Shown one piece after another: positions 23,096 to 31,349 of a stretch of DNA of 33,116 nt. Under the pieces are notes generated by a model, which saw only the letters and a list, made by a program, of their open reading frames with translations, was not told the DNA's origin and ran no database searches. A program made the translations under genes and the position numbers. Source of the DNA: an uncultured Lachnospiraceae bacterium (GTDB taxonomy: Bacteria; Bacillota; Clostridia; Lachnospirales; Lachnospiraceae); NCBI GenBank assembly GCA_944381485.1, contig CALWLI010000016.1, forward strand, positions 1-33,116, written 5' to 3'. Within the stretch, counting starts at the first letter, position 1. Each line of letters starts with the position of its first letter.

Positions 23096-24724
23096 TTACT
23101 GAATATCCGCATCCTTCCAGAACATGCGGAATGTGGAGTCGATCTCAAATCCTGTGATATCGGGATTTAAGAGATAATATTTAGTCTCGTTGTAAAGAGG
23201 AGTTGTAGCCCAATCCTCTCTTGTCATAATATGCTCTGCCTTCGCATAGATCTCCTGACGCTCTGCTGTATCTGTTGTCGCGATACCATCCTCAAGAAGC
23301 TGATCAAACTCAGCATTATGCCAGAAGCTTGAGTTTGTATCTGTCTTTGTCATAGGATAAAGCATGCTCTCCGGGTCGGAGTAGTCCACATACCAGTTTG
23401 ATATACCGCAGTCCACACCTCCAGAATGCTTCATATCAGACCAGGCCGCTGAATCCACCTGCTCCACCTCTACATTGATTCCTGCAGCCTTTGCCTGCTC
23501 CTGGAAAGCGGTGGCTATGGCGACATTTCCCTGATACTTTGTATTTACAGTTACCCTGAGATCGATGCCGTCAGGATATCCTGCCTCGGCCAAAAGCTCC
23601 TTTGCTCTCTCCGGATCGTACTCGAACTCGGGGAGGCTGTCGTCATGTCCGATTATGCCTGCAGGGATGTAAGATGTGGGAACTGTTGCTGTGCCGTGAA
23701 GTATGCTCTCACATATAGCTTTGCGGTCTATGGAAAGAGCAACCGCCTCTCTTACCTTGGCATCGGGGAAGGTCTTTACATTGAGAGTCATGCTGTAGCA
23801 CCCTGTGGGCTGGAAGCCGTGCATCTCAGAGCTAAGCTGAGGATTTCCTGAATAGATAGGGTAAACTGAAGGATCCACATCCACATAGTCCACATTTCCG
23901 GCCTGATATTCCAGAACCTGAGTGTTTACGTCCTCGATAAACTTGTAGTCGACGCCGTCAAGCTTTACCGGTCCTCCGTGATAATCGTCAAAGCGTGAAA
24001 GCACAGCGCCTACGCCGGTCTGATAGCTGTCAAGCTTGAAGGGGCCTGTTCCATAGAGTGTCTGCATGCCCCATGTGTCTCCTGCCTCCTCACATGCAGC
24101 CTCAGGATATATGGCTGTATATGCTGTGGAGAGCACTGAAAGGAAGGGAGCATAGGGCTTCTTTAAGGTGATTGTAAAGTGGGTATCATCCTTAAGCTCA
24201 AAGCCCGAAAGCTCATCTGCCGTTCCCGCGCTGAGCTCATCATAGCCTACCACGTTTTCAAGAAGAGTAGCCATCTTTGCCATCTTTATAAGACGTTCAT
24301 AGGAATACTTTACATCTGAAGATTTGAGTGTTTCTCCGTTGTGGAATTTAACATCGGGAAGAAGCTCGAAGCTGTAGGTAAGCTGATCCTCCGAGATCTC
24401 CGGCATTCCTGTAAGGAGTACCGGCTCAAGGCTTCCGTCTCCCTTTGTTTTAAGAAGGGATTCGGTGATATTGTCCGTGATCTTCATAACTATGCTGTAG
24501 GTGTACTGTTGAGGGTCCAATGCCACCTGAGGGTCAACTGCTGCAACCCGTACTGTCTTTTCTCCTCCTGCTGTGGTCTGAGCTTTAGCAGCATCTGTCA
24601 CTGCCGCTCCTTTGTCACTTCCGCTTTCAGCTGCGGGTTTCGATGAACCTGTGGAGCTTCCGCATGCCGCCAGAGAAAGTACCATGGCGCCAAGAAGGAA
24701 TGCCCCTGCAAACTTCTTTTTCAT
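23096..24724 (-). CDS. dppA: Peptide-binding lipoprotein of the ABC transporter (SBP family 5)
   Basis: A 542-residue extracellular solute-binding protein. The signal peptide ends in the lipobox LAAC, with Cys21 as the lipidated residue, followed by a Ser/Gly/Lys linker of about 30 residues. The mature part is of family 5 (peptide/nickel): VKFHNGETLKSSDVKYSYERL near residue 130 and AREAVALSIDRKAI-like KVREAVALSIDRKAI near residue 330 are typical. It captures peptides outside the membrane and hands them to the permeases. It is first in the operon, with a promoter at 24888-24916 and a 160-base leader. Bound ligands cannot be read from the sequence, but the epimerase downstream suggests dipeptides. 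Confidence 0.94.
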   Translation of the reverse strand: MKKKFAGAFLLGAMVLSLAACGSSTGSSKPAAESGSDKGAAVTDAAKAQTTAGGEKTVRVAAVDPQVALDPQQYTYSIVMKITDNITESLLKTKGDGSLEPVLLTGMPEISEDQLTYSFELLPDVKFHNGETLKSSDVKYSYERLIKMAKMATLLENVVGYDELSAGTADELSGFELKDDTHFTITLKKPYAPFLSVLSTAYTAIYPEAACEEAGDTWGMQTLYGTGPFKLDSYQTGVGAVLSRFDDYHGGPVKLDGVDYKFIEDVNTQVLEYQAGNVDYVDVDPSVYPIYSGNPQLSSEMHGFQPTGCYSMTLNVKTFPDAKVREAVALSIDRKAICESILHGTATVPTSYIPAGIIGHDDSLPEFEYDPERAKELLAEAGYPDGIDLRVTVNTKYQGNVAIATAFQEQAKAAGINVEVEQVDSAAWSDMKHSGGVDCGISNWYVDYSDPESMLYPMTKTDTNSSFWHNAEFDQLLEDGIATTDTAERQEIYAKAEHIMTREDWATTPLYNETKYYLLNPDITGFEIDSTFRMFWKDADIQ

Positions 24725-24887
24725 TCTGTCTCATCCTTTCTGTCAGTCATTTTGTCTGTTGATTTTGTCACTTCGTCACATCATCGCTTTGCTTTGACAA
24801 GCTTTTTTATGCGAAAAAATTCAGCTGCACATCCCCTCTCGAATGTACATCTGAATGACCTCATTACAAAATCTTCATGTAATTCCT

Positions 24888-24916
24888 ATGATAATACTAT
24901 GCTTTGTTGTTGTCAA
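24888..24916 (-). promoter_or_regulatory. Promoter of the peptide-uptake operon
   Basis: On the minus strand TTGACA (24911-24916) stands 17 bases before TATCAT (24888-24893). It lies just behind the stop codon of the acyltransferase gene. The roughly 155-base leader down to 24725 holds no riboswitch or terminator I can recognise. Confidence 0.75.
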
Positions 24917-24950
24917 TAAACTTAATTCCTCAGAAAACCCTGATCGTGGT

Positions 24951-26003
24951 TTACTTTCGGTTTTTATCAGAGCTCAATAAGATACCGAAAAGAGAGCCTG
25001 CCTTCTTTTCGACAGTAAGATGTGATAAGCCACAGAACAGTATGAGCAGAAGCAGATACGATATAAAGCCTGCTTGGCAGGGGAGGCTGTATATGCCCAA
25101 AATGCCGGATATTTTAAGAAAGGGAGAATGCCAGCAGAAAACAGACATGCTGATCTTTCCAAGACTTTGTAAAGGCCTGAAAGACAATAGCTTTTTGACC
25201 GGAGAAACCGTGAGTGCGCAAAAGATCACAGTAGGGCAGATTATGGCGGTGATCATTATCCTGATATCTCCTGAAACGGCAGAAAAGCCTTTATAATAAG
25301 ATAAGATGGCAAGAGCAAAAAGCGCTGTGAGCCCCACAGCGGAAAGCCTCTTTTTTTGTATGGTGTCCAAGCCGGAGTATATTTCAAAAAGAAGACATCC
25401 TGTAAAGAAATTTAATAAGCCCTCTCCGTCACAGGCATAGCAAAATGGGAAATCCCAATTTTTGATCTCCAATATATAGCCCCAAAGCATAAATGCAAGG
25501 AGCATAAATATATATTTTTTGTTCCCGGTCTTTGTAAGTCTGCAGACAGCAAAGTACAGTATATAGCAGAGCATCAGCACGCACACAAACCACAGAGGAA
25601 GGTTCAAGGGATAGGTATCCTCTATCCAACCGCAGGCCATCATAAATGCGTTTAAAAGAAGAGTCTTTGCTGTTATTCCGTAAGTTCCACTAAGAAGGAT
25701 CATGAGGCAGAGTTGAACTATGGTACTGAGGATATAGAGAGGATAGATCTTAATAAGCCTTCTCGCTAAAAAACCGGAGAAGGATATCCTGCCTTCCCGG
25801 ACGATTTGTTTATAGGAGAAGGCGATCAGAAATCCGCTAAGCATAAAAAAGAAATAGTTTCCGAAATATCCTCCGTATTTATATATAGGATCCAATATTT
25901 CCGAAAATACTCCGTTGAAGGCATCTCTGATGTGGTATATAACGATCCCCATGATAAATATTCCCCTGAGGCTGTCAAGCTCATCGAAATATCTCTTCTC
26001 CAT
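24951..26003 (-). CDS. Membrane acyltransferase, family 3 (OafA-like)
   Basis: A 350-residue membrane protein with about ten hydrophobic helices. It opens with the family signature YFDELDSLRGIFIMGIVIYHIRDAF, seen as ELDSLRG and YHIRDAF. His24 matches the conserved catalytic histidine region of acyltransferase-3 proteins. Such proteins add acetyl or other acyl groups to cell-surface sugars, lipids or antibiotics; the acceptor here is unknown. The coding sequence appears richer in A and T than the neighbouring operons, which may point to later acquisition. It is transcribed alone, with a bidirectional terminator upstream and the peptide operon promoter just downstream. Confidence 0.87.
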   Translation of the reverse strand: MEKRYFDELDSLRGIFIMGIVIYHIRDAFNGVFSEILDPIYKYGGYFGNYFFFMLSGFLIAFSYKQIVREGRISFSGFLARRLIKIYPLYILSTIVQLCLMILLSGTYGITAKTLLLNAFMMACGWIEDTYPLNLPLWFVCVLMLCYILYFAVCRLTKTGNKKYIFMLLAFMLWGYILEIKNWDFPFCYACDGEGLLNFFTGCLLFEIYSGLDTIQKKRLSAVGLTALFALAILSYYKGFSAVSGDIRIMITAIICPTVIFCALTVSPVKKLLSFRPLQSLGKISMSVFCWHSPFLKISGILGIYSLPCQAGFISYLLLLILFCGLSHLTVEKKAGSLFGILLSSDKNRK

Positions 26004-26021
26004 AACAAACCCTTCCTTTTA

Positions 26022-26059
26022 AAAATCCCCTGTGGATTTCTTACTCCACAGGGGATTTT
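26022..26059. terminator. Long hairpin terminator between the aldolase remnant and the acyltransferase gene
   Basis: AAAATCCCCTGTGGA (26022-26036) and TCCACAGGGGATTTT (26045-26059) pair perfectly over 15 bases with an eight-base loop. On the minus strand it ends in TTTTT, so it would stop transcription from the rpoN/aldolase direction just before the acyltransferase gene. Confidence 0.88.
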
Positions 26060-26100
26060 ACCTTATTCCCAAAGATACCGGAAGACACTATATATGATTT

Positions 26101-26505
26101 TTACCGTTTTTTTATCAGCCATGCGATCTTTGCGCTCTCCTCCAGCTCCTCAATACAGTAGAAGGCGTCCCAAAGGTCCTTTCCCGGCACGACAGCTCCG
26201 TGCTGCTTTAAGAGATAGCCGTCGCTTTTTTCCACCCTCTCGGAGAATGAGTCAAAAAGCTCCTTTGAGCCTGGCTTCTCATAGGGCACTGTTCCCACAG
26301 TTCCAAGCTTCATTTTAAGGTAGGGTGTAAGGGGCGGTATTACGTCCGTCTCATCAGAAAAGCACTCAAAGCTCCAGAGGATAGCATAGCAGCCGTGAGT
26401 ATGTATCACAGCCCCCTTCTCAGGCTTTTTTCTGTAAATATTAAGGTGCAGAGGCCACTCCTTGCCGGGCTTGTTTGCAGAGCTGCTCGGCATAGACAGA
26501 AGCAC
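26101..26505 (-). pseudogene. Class II aldolase/adducin family remnant (N-terminus missing)
   Basis: About 130 codons of a class II aldolase-like protein (fuculose-phosphate aldolase family, usually about 210 residues). The zinc and catalytic region is present: GKEWPLHL with Glu in the acid/base position, IHTHG with both histidines, and KQHGAVV with the third histidine. Roughly the first 70 residues of the domain are absent. The remaining frame is open only back to the stop codon of rpoN, 11 codons before the GTG at 26505. Neither the GTG at 26505 nor the ATG at 26493 has a good ribosome binding site. A 5' deletion that joined it to rpoN is the simplest explanation, but a short expressed protein cannot be excluded. 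Confidence 0.65.
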
Positions 26506-26538
26506 TCTCTGGAGAAAAATGAAGCAATACAGGATAAG

Positions 26539-27882
26539 CTAAGGCTCCTTCCTCTCAAAGCTCTTCTTTATCCCTGACTCCTCCCTATATTTTGCCACTG
26601 TCCTTCTGGATATGGCTATACCGGTTTCATTTATAAGCTCAGACAGCCTCTGATCACTCAGGGGCTTCTTTTTATCTTCCTTTTCCACAAGCTCTGCTAT
26701 CATCTTTTTTACCTGCTCGGCAGTGACCGAAGTCTCCGAGTCCCCTGCAGGAGCTGCGGAGCCCACAAAGAGACTTCTCGCCTCTGTAATGCCCGCCGGA
26801 TGCTCTATATACTTTCCCTTTACAGCTCTGCTCACTGTGGATGTGCTTATATTGAGCCTCTCAGCCACATCCTGCATGGACAGAGGTCTTAAAGGACCCG
26901 AGGATTCAAAAAATGCTTTTTGCCCCTCCAATATCTCTCCCGAGACCGCAAGCAAAGTCTTCCTTCTCTGCTTTATATTTGCAATTATAAGCCTTGCCCT
27001 CTCCAGCTTCTTCTCAAAATATGCTCTCAGCTCCGGATCCTCGGTATCTCTCAGTATTGAAACATAATAGTCATTCAGGCTGTAGTCCTCCGTCCACTTG
27101 TCATTAAGCTCTATCGTCCACTGCCCGTTTTCTCTGCTGAATATAATATCAGGAATTATATACGAGGTATCGTTTGCGCCAAAACCTGCCGCAGGCTTAG
27201 GTTCCAGCTTTACCAGCTCCTCTATGGCCTTCCTCACCTCCGCCGTGGACACCTTAAGTCCTCTTGATATCTTGCCTATGTTCCCCTCCGCAACTTCCTG
27301 AAGATATCTGTCTGTGATGTCCCATAAAACTCCCTTGTCTCTCCGGCTTTTTTTAAGCTGCATCAGAAGGCAACTTCTGAGGTCCTCTGCGAATATTCCG
27401 TAGGGCTCCAGTTCTCTCAGAAAAGAAAGGGCCTTCCTCACCTCCTCCTCGCTGACACAGGCAAGCTTTGCCGCCTCTTTCACGCTCATGGTAAAGTAAC
27501 CTGTATCCTCAAGGCAGTCTGTAAGATAGCGAAAGAGCTCCACCTGCCTGTCGTCAAGGGCGTCCAAGGGCAGCTGCTCCAGTATAAACTCCCTAAGCTG
27601 CCGAGATTTTTTCTCAGGTATATCTCTGTTTAGCTCATCATCAAAAATATCCTTGAGGCCGGTCTCATATGTCACAGGTTTTCCGTAGCTCCGGTCCCGA
27701 GTATCATACCTTCTCTCAGGGTGGTGGAGCTCAGAGCAATCCAAGAGGGGGTTCTCCAGGTATTCACTTTTAAGCAGTTCATTGAGCTCGCTTCCGTCCA
27801 TAGCAAGCATCTCAAGGGATCTGAGCTGGTTAAGGGATATCTTTTGTTTCAGCTCGGCTCTCTGGGAGATACCTACGTCCAT
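26539..27882 (-). CDS. rpoN: RNA polymerase sigma-54 factor
   Basis: A 447-residue sigma-54. The N-terminal activator-interacting region is QKISLNQLRSLEMLAM followed by LNELLKSEYLENPLLD. The core-binding domain spans about 70-250, and a helix-turn-helix lies near 330-355 (MQDVAERLNISTSTVSRAV). The RpoN box SRRTVAKYREE near residues 425-435 reads the -24 element. The start at 27882 has GGAGGAAAG upstream. Sigma-54 needs an enhancer-binding AAA+ activator, and none is present in this window. The terminator of gmk lies just before it, so it needs its own promoter or read-through; no clear promoter is seen in the 86-base gap. Confidence 0.95.
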   Translation of the reverse strand: MDVGISQRAELKQKISLNQLRSLEMLAMDGSELNELLKSEYLENPLLDCSELHHPERRYDTRDRSYGKPVTYETGLKDIFDDELNRDIPEKKSRQLREFILEQLPLDALDDRQVELFRYLTDCLEDTGYFTMSVKEAAKLACVSEEEVRKALSFLRELEPYGIFAEDLRSCLLMQLKKSRRDKGVLWDITDRYLQEVAEGNIGKISRGLKVSTAEVRKAIEELVKLEPKPAAGFGANDTSYIIPDIIFSRENGQWTIELNDKWTEDYSLNDYYVSILRDTEDPELRAYFEKKLERARLIIANIKQRRKTLLAVSGEILEGQKAFFESSGPLRPLSMQDVAERLNISTSTVSRAVKGKYIEHPAGITEARSLFVGSAAPAGDSETSVTAEQVKKMIAELVEKEDKKKPLSDQRLSELINETGIAISRRTVAKYREESGIKKSFERKEP

Positions 27883-27912
27883 AATCTTTCCTCCGATTTA
27901 TTCCTTCAAAAA

Positions 27913-27935
27913 GGCGCCGGCTTGGAACCGGCGCC
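27913..27935 (-). terminator. Intrinsic terminator of gmk
   Basis: GGCGCCGG (27913-27920) and CCGGCGCC (27928-27935) form a GC-rich eight-pair stem with a seven-base loop. On the minus strand it is followed at once by TTTTTG. Confidence 0.9.
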
Positions 27936-27968
27936 ACTGTTGTTTTTCTATGTTATACTGAAGTCTTT

Positions 27969-28646
27969 TCAATCATTGAGAACTTTCGAGAGTTCCTTTA
28001 CCTTAGGTTTTACCTCTCCCTCAATATAGCTCTCCAAAAAGCTCTTCATACTGTTTCTGCTGTATCTGTTGCCATGTACTATCTGGGCAAATCTGTTTAC
28101 GGCCTTGTCCACATCATCGTTTATTATAACATAGTCATAGAGATTTGCACACTCTATCTCTTCCCCGGCTATCTCAAGGAGGGTGTTGACAGTCTTCTCA
28201 TCATAATATCCCGTCTTTACAAGTCTTGCCTCAAGCTCGTCCCAGGAGGGAGGAAGTATAAAGATTAGGGTGGCATCAGGACAGAGGGTCTTCACCTTCA
28301 TGGCTCCCACGACATCTATGTCCAGTATGACATTCTTTCCCGCCTTTCTGGCATCCTCCACCGCCTTCTTCGGCGTTCCGTAGGCATTGTTGTTGAAATA
28401 TCCGTATTCCAACATCTGCCCCGTCCTTATCATCCTCTCAAACTCGGTAAGAGAAAGGAAATAATAATCCTTTCCGTCCTCCTCATCCGCCCTCTTCTCT
28501 CTGGTTGTGGCAGAGACACATATCATGGCATTGGGATGAGCTCCCAAGTATCTCTTTATTACCGTGCTCTTTCCTGCCCCCTCGGGCCCTGATATCACTA
28601 TAAGCTGACCGTTTTCCGCAATCTTGTCTGAATATTCCTTCTTCAT
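27969..28646 (-). CDS. gmk: Guanylate kinase
   Basis: A 225-residue guanylate kinase that turns GMP into GDP with ATP. The P-loop is GPEGAGKS (20-27). GMP-binding residues sit in SATTREKRADEEDGKDYYF (Ser45, Arg49, Arg52, Glu56, Tyr61), EYGYFNNNAYGTP (Glu80, Tyr81, Tyr89) and LDIDVVGA (109-115). The P-loop differs from the common GPSGVGKG/S form, and the DEEDG loop departs from the usual PGExxG, so this may be a paralogue. A C-terminal extension of about 25 residues is charged. The gene has a strong promoter with an overlapping palindrome and its own terminator. Confidence 0.88.
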   Translation of the reverse strand: MKKEYSDKIAENGQLIVISGPEGAGKSTVIKRYLGAHPNAMICVSATTREKRADEEDGKDYYFLSLTEFERMIRTGQMLEYGYFNNNAYGTPKKAVEDARKAGKNVILDIDVVGAMKVKTLCPDATLIFILPPSWDELEARLVKTGYYDEKTVNTLLEIAGEEIECANLYDYVIINDDVDKAVNRFAQIVHGNRYSRNSMKSFLESYIEGEVKPKVKELSKVLND

Positions 28647-28706
28647 ATGCCGTCTCCTTCTGTATCTCTGAGCTTGTTTTTGAGTGTCAAAATTGTACTA
28701 AAATAA

Positions 28707-28723
28707 ATACAATTTGATTGTAT
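28707..28723. promoter_or_regulatory. Palindromic operator candidate over the gmk promoter
   Basis: ATACAAT (28707-28713) and ATTGTAT (28717-28723) form a perfect inverted repeat with a three-base centre. It covers the -10 box of gmk. A further ATTGTAC half-site lies just downstream around 28692-28698. This geometry fits binding of a dimeric repressor, but no regulator is identified. Confidence 0.5.
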
Positions 28724-28745
28724 ATGAAGCTTCAGGCAATGTCAA
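28717..28745 (-). promoter_or_regulatory. gmk promoter
   Basis: On the minus strand a perfect TTGACA (28740-28745) stands 17 bases before TACAAT (28717-28722). The rest of the gap 28724-28818 is AT-rich, and I see no clear terminator for the DUF4317 gene in it. Confidence 0.85.
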
Positions 28746-28818
28746 CAAATTTTATTCAATTTTAAGAAAATTTTTTGTATAAAATAGATAAGTTTTTAAC
28801 AGGATTGTCTATTCATAA

Positions 28819-29931
28819 TCAGACTTTTGTGTTTACATCATTTATCTTGATAAATTCACTTACAGGAACCAGGAGGAATTTTCTCCCGTCTATCATCCTC
28901 TCCTCTATGCTCTCTGCAATATCTGTGTCCGCCTTTATCTCAACTCCCGAGGTCTTTATCACCACAGCTTTCTTATTGATCAGGTTTTCTGCAGGTATCT
29001 TTTTGTTTCCCTCAAGCCTCTCTTCATAGCCCTTGTCGAATTCCGAAATTCCCTCCTCGGCCACACCGCTGTCTCTCAGAATATTTTTCAGCTCGTCCTT
29101 ATCAAGGATTTTGTTGTACTCCTCCTCAGACTCGGATCTCCTAAAGAGCTCCCCGTATATCTCATTCACCGTAGCCGAGTCATATTTTCCCGACAGGGTG
29201 TCGTCAAAGAGCTCAGTTACTATACTTCTCTGCTTCTTCGCCGAGAAGGGCATATTGCAGCCCAGCATGTCCCAAAGAAGCTCTGAGACCGCATCGTTGT
29301 CCTTCCTGAGGTATAACAGGAGCTCGTGGTCATCTGTATACCTCTCATTAAATGAAGGGAACATTATGGCTGTGAGAGGATCCCCTACCAGCCAATCCGT
29401 CATCCTCGTCTCGATATTGTTTTTGTCCTCGTTGTAGAAAAGTCCCTCCTTCGAGAGCTTTACAGGACATATGAAGGCATTTATAAAGCGGTGCATATAG
29501 TCGGAGGCATCCTCCATTACGCTTCCGTCCTCCGCCTTTCCGGGGACATCGTAGCTGCTGTTAATAATAAGTATGAGGTAGTTCTCCCCGTAGGGAAAAT
29601 TCGCTATCACGGTGTCGTAAAACTCATCTATAAGCTCATCATCCTCCAGACCGCTGTCATTCAGCCTCTTAAGAAGCTCATACTCCGGCCGCTTGCCCCT
29701 TGCGGCAGGCACAAGATCTATATTAAAAAGTGTTCCGTCTATTTGTCCTGACAGAGCCTTCTTTATTATGGCCGTATATCTGTTTTCCTCCCGTTCCTCC
29801 AGAGCGGCAAACAGATTTTTATATACAAGAAGCTTTTTCTTCTCGTGGTTTACATAGCAGCCGCAGAGCTTCGATATTATGCCGTAGCTCGTGACAGCCT
29901 TTCTTATCTCTGATACCTCTTTTTTATCCAT
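28819..29931 (-). CDS. DUF4317 family protein
   Basis: A 370-residue soluble protein of the DUF4317 family, found almost only in Clostridia. The N-terminus MDKKEVSEIRKAVTSYG followed by ISKLCGCYVNHEKK is characteristic. Further landmarks are FPYGENYLILIINSSYDVP near residue 113, FICPVKLSKEGLFYNED near 155 and WLVGDPLTAIMFPSFNERY near 180. No catalytic motif or membrane segment stands out, and its function is unknown. The start at 29931 has GGGAGAAGG upstream. It follows lysA by 56 bases on the same strand and may share its transcript. Confidence 0.9.
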   Translation of the reverse strand: MDKKEVSEIRKAVTSYGIISKLCGCYVNHEKKKLLVYKNLFAALEEREENRYTAIIKKALSGQIDGTLFNIDLVPAARGKRPEYELLKRLNDSGLEDDELIDEFYDTVIANFPYGENYLILIINSSYDVPGKAEDGSVMEDASDYMHRFINAFICPVKLSKEGLFYNEDKNNIETRMTDWLVGDPLTAIMFPSFNERYTDDHELLLYLRKDNDAVSELLWDMLGCNMPFSAKKQRSIVTELFDDTLSGKYDSATVNEIYGELFRRSESEEEYNKILDKDELKNILRDSGVAEEGISEFDKGYEERLEGNKKIPAENLINKKAVVIKTSGVEIKADTDIAESIEERMIDGRKFLLVPVSEFIKINDVNTKV

Positions 29932-29987
29932 TTTAGAACCTTCTCCCTATCTTTCTCGTGTCAAATTTCATCATGCAAAGCTTCAGA

Positions 29988-31295
29988 CTATACCTCCTCA
30001 TAGTCCTCCCTCACATCACAGTATACAAGGTCGTCAAAGCTCTGCCTTCTGACCACCTGCCTTGCCTTGCCCTTATAGGTAAATACTATGGCAGGCTTCG
30101 GAAGCTGGTTGTAATTGCTGGACATGGTGTAGTGATATGCCCCTGTGGAAAAGACAGCCAAAATATCTCCGTAATTTACCTTGGGAAGTTTTATCTCGTC
30201 TATAAGCACATCCCCGGACTCGCATATCTTTCCTGTTACTCTGACTGTCTCCTCAGGTTCCTCCTCGGCTCTGTTTGCAAGGAGGCCTTCATACCTGGCT
30301 CCGTAGAGAGCTGTCCTTATATTATCCGACATTCCTCCGTCAACGCTGACATATTTTCTGATTCCCGGAATATCCTTTATTGCTCCCACAGTGTAGAGGG
30401 TGATCCCCGCATTGCCCACAACGTAGCGTCCGGGCTCTATCAGCACCATAGGGCGCTTCCACCCTCTCTTCTCAAAGCCCTCCGTAATAACCTTCATTAT
30501 CCTCTCGGTAATGCTGACAAAATCCATGGGACAGTCATCGTGAGTATATGCGATCCCGTAGCCCCCTCCGGCGTTGAGCTTTGAGATCACCACACCGAAC
30601 CTGTCATATATCTCATAGGATATCTCCACAAACTTCTCCATGGCCTCCTCATACTTTTCAAGCTCAAACACCTGGGAGCCTATATGGGCGTGTATGCCCT
30701 CAAAAACTATATTCTTGGAGTGGAGGATAAGCTCTATGGCCTTGAAATGAGATCCGTCATGGGTCGAAAAGCCGAATTTCGTATCTGTGGCCGCAGTCAT
30801 TATGTACCTGTGGCCTCCTGCCTCTATTCCCGGAGTGACTCTCACAGTGGCATATACCGGCTTTGAGGCAAGCTTTTCTATCAGTTCTATCTCATAAAAA
30901 TTGTCCACGACAAAGTGAGTCACATTGTGTTCCACCGCATATTTTATCTCTGAGGGAAGCTTGTTGTTACCGTGAAAATATATCTTTTGAGGATCAAAGC
31001 CTGCTTTAAGAGCCATGGATATCTCCCCTGCGCTCACGCAGTCTATGCCGATTCCGTACTCCGAGGCCAGCCTGTAAATCTCAAGGCAGCTGAAGGCCTT
31101 TGAGGCAAAAAGAGGCAGCACATTGTCAAATTTATCCATAAATTCAGTCTTAAGCTCATTCATCTGATGTCTTATATGTCCCTCACTCATGACATAGAGA
31201 GGTGTGCCGTACTTTTCGGCGAGAGCGGTCGCTCTGACACCGTCAATATATAGCTCATTATTTTTAACAGTTGCAAAAGGTGTCTGTATTATCAT
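29988..31295 (-). CDS. lysA: Diaminopimelate decarboxylase
   Basis: A 435-residue PLP enzyme that makes L-lysine from meso-diaminopimelate, the last step of lysine synthesis. The PLP lysine is Lys66 in LFASKAFSC. KIYFHGNNKL, HAHIGSQ, NAGGGYG and EPGRYVVGNAG are the PLP-barrel motifs, and CESGDVL near the C-terminus provides the cysteine from the second subunit of the dimer. The start at 31295 is firm, because AAGGAGG lies six bases upstream. A longer open frame to 31457 runs through a terminator hairpin and is not coding. The leader (31296-31460) holds that hairpin and is a candidate regulatory region. Confidence 0.96.
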   Translation of the reverse strand: MIIQTPFATVKNNELYIDGVRATALAEKYGTPLYVMSEGHIRHQMNELKTEFMDKFDNVLPLFASKAFSCLEIYRLASEYGIGIDCVSAGEISMALKAGFDPQKIYFHGNNKLPSEIKYAVEHNVTHFVVDNFYEIELIEKLASKPVYATVRVTPGIEAGGHRYIMTAATDTKFGFSTHDGSHFKAIELILHSKNIVFEGIHAHIGSQVFELEKYEEAMEKFVEISYEIYDRFGVVISKLNAGGGYGIAYTHDDCPMDFVSITERIMKVITEGFEKRGWKRPMVLIEPGRYVVGNAGITLYTVGAIKDIPGIRKYVSVDGGMSDNIRTALYGARYEGLLANRAEEEPEETVRVTGKICESGDVLIDEIKLPKVNYGDILAVFSTGAYHYTMSSNYNQLPKPAIVFTYKGKARQVVRRQSFDDLVYCDVREDYEEV

Positions 31296-31349
31296 TGTGT
31301 CCTCCTTATACTGAATGCAAAAAAACGCATATCTCATAATACAATAAAA

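Noticed and set aside
26101-26505. Intact short class II aldolase gene
   Set aside because: About a third of the domain is missing and no good start signal is present, so I list it as a probable pseudogene, with the alternative noted.
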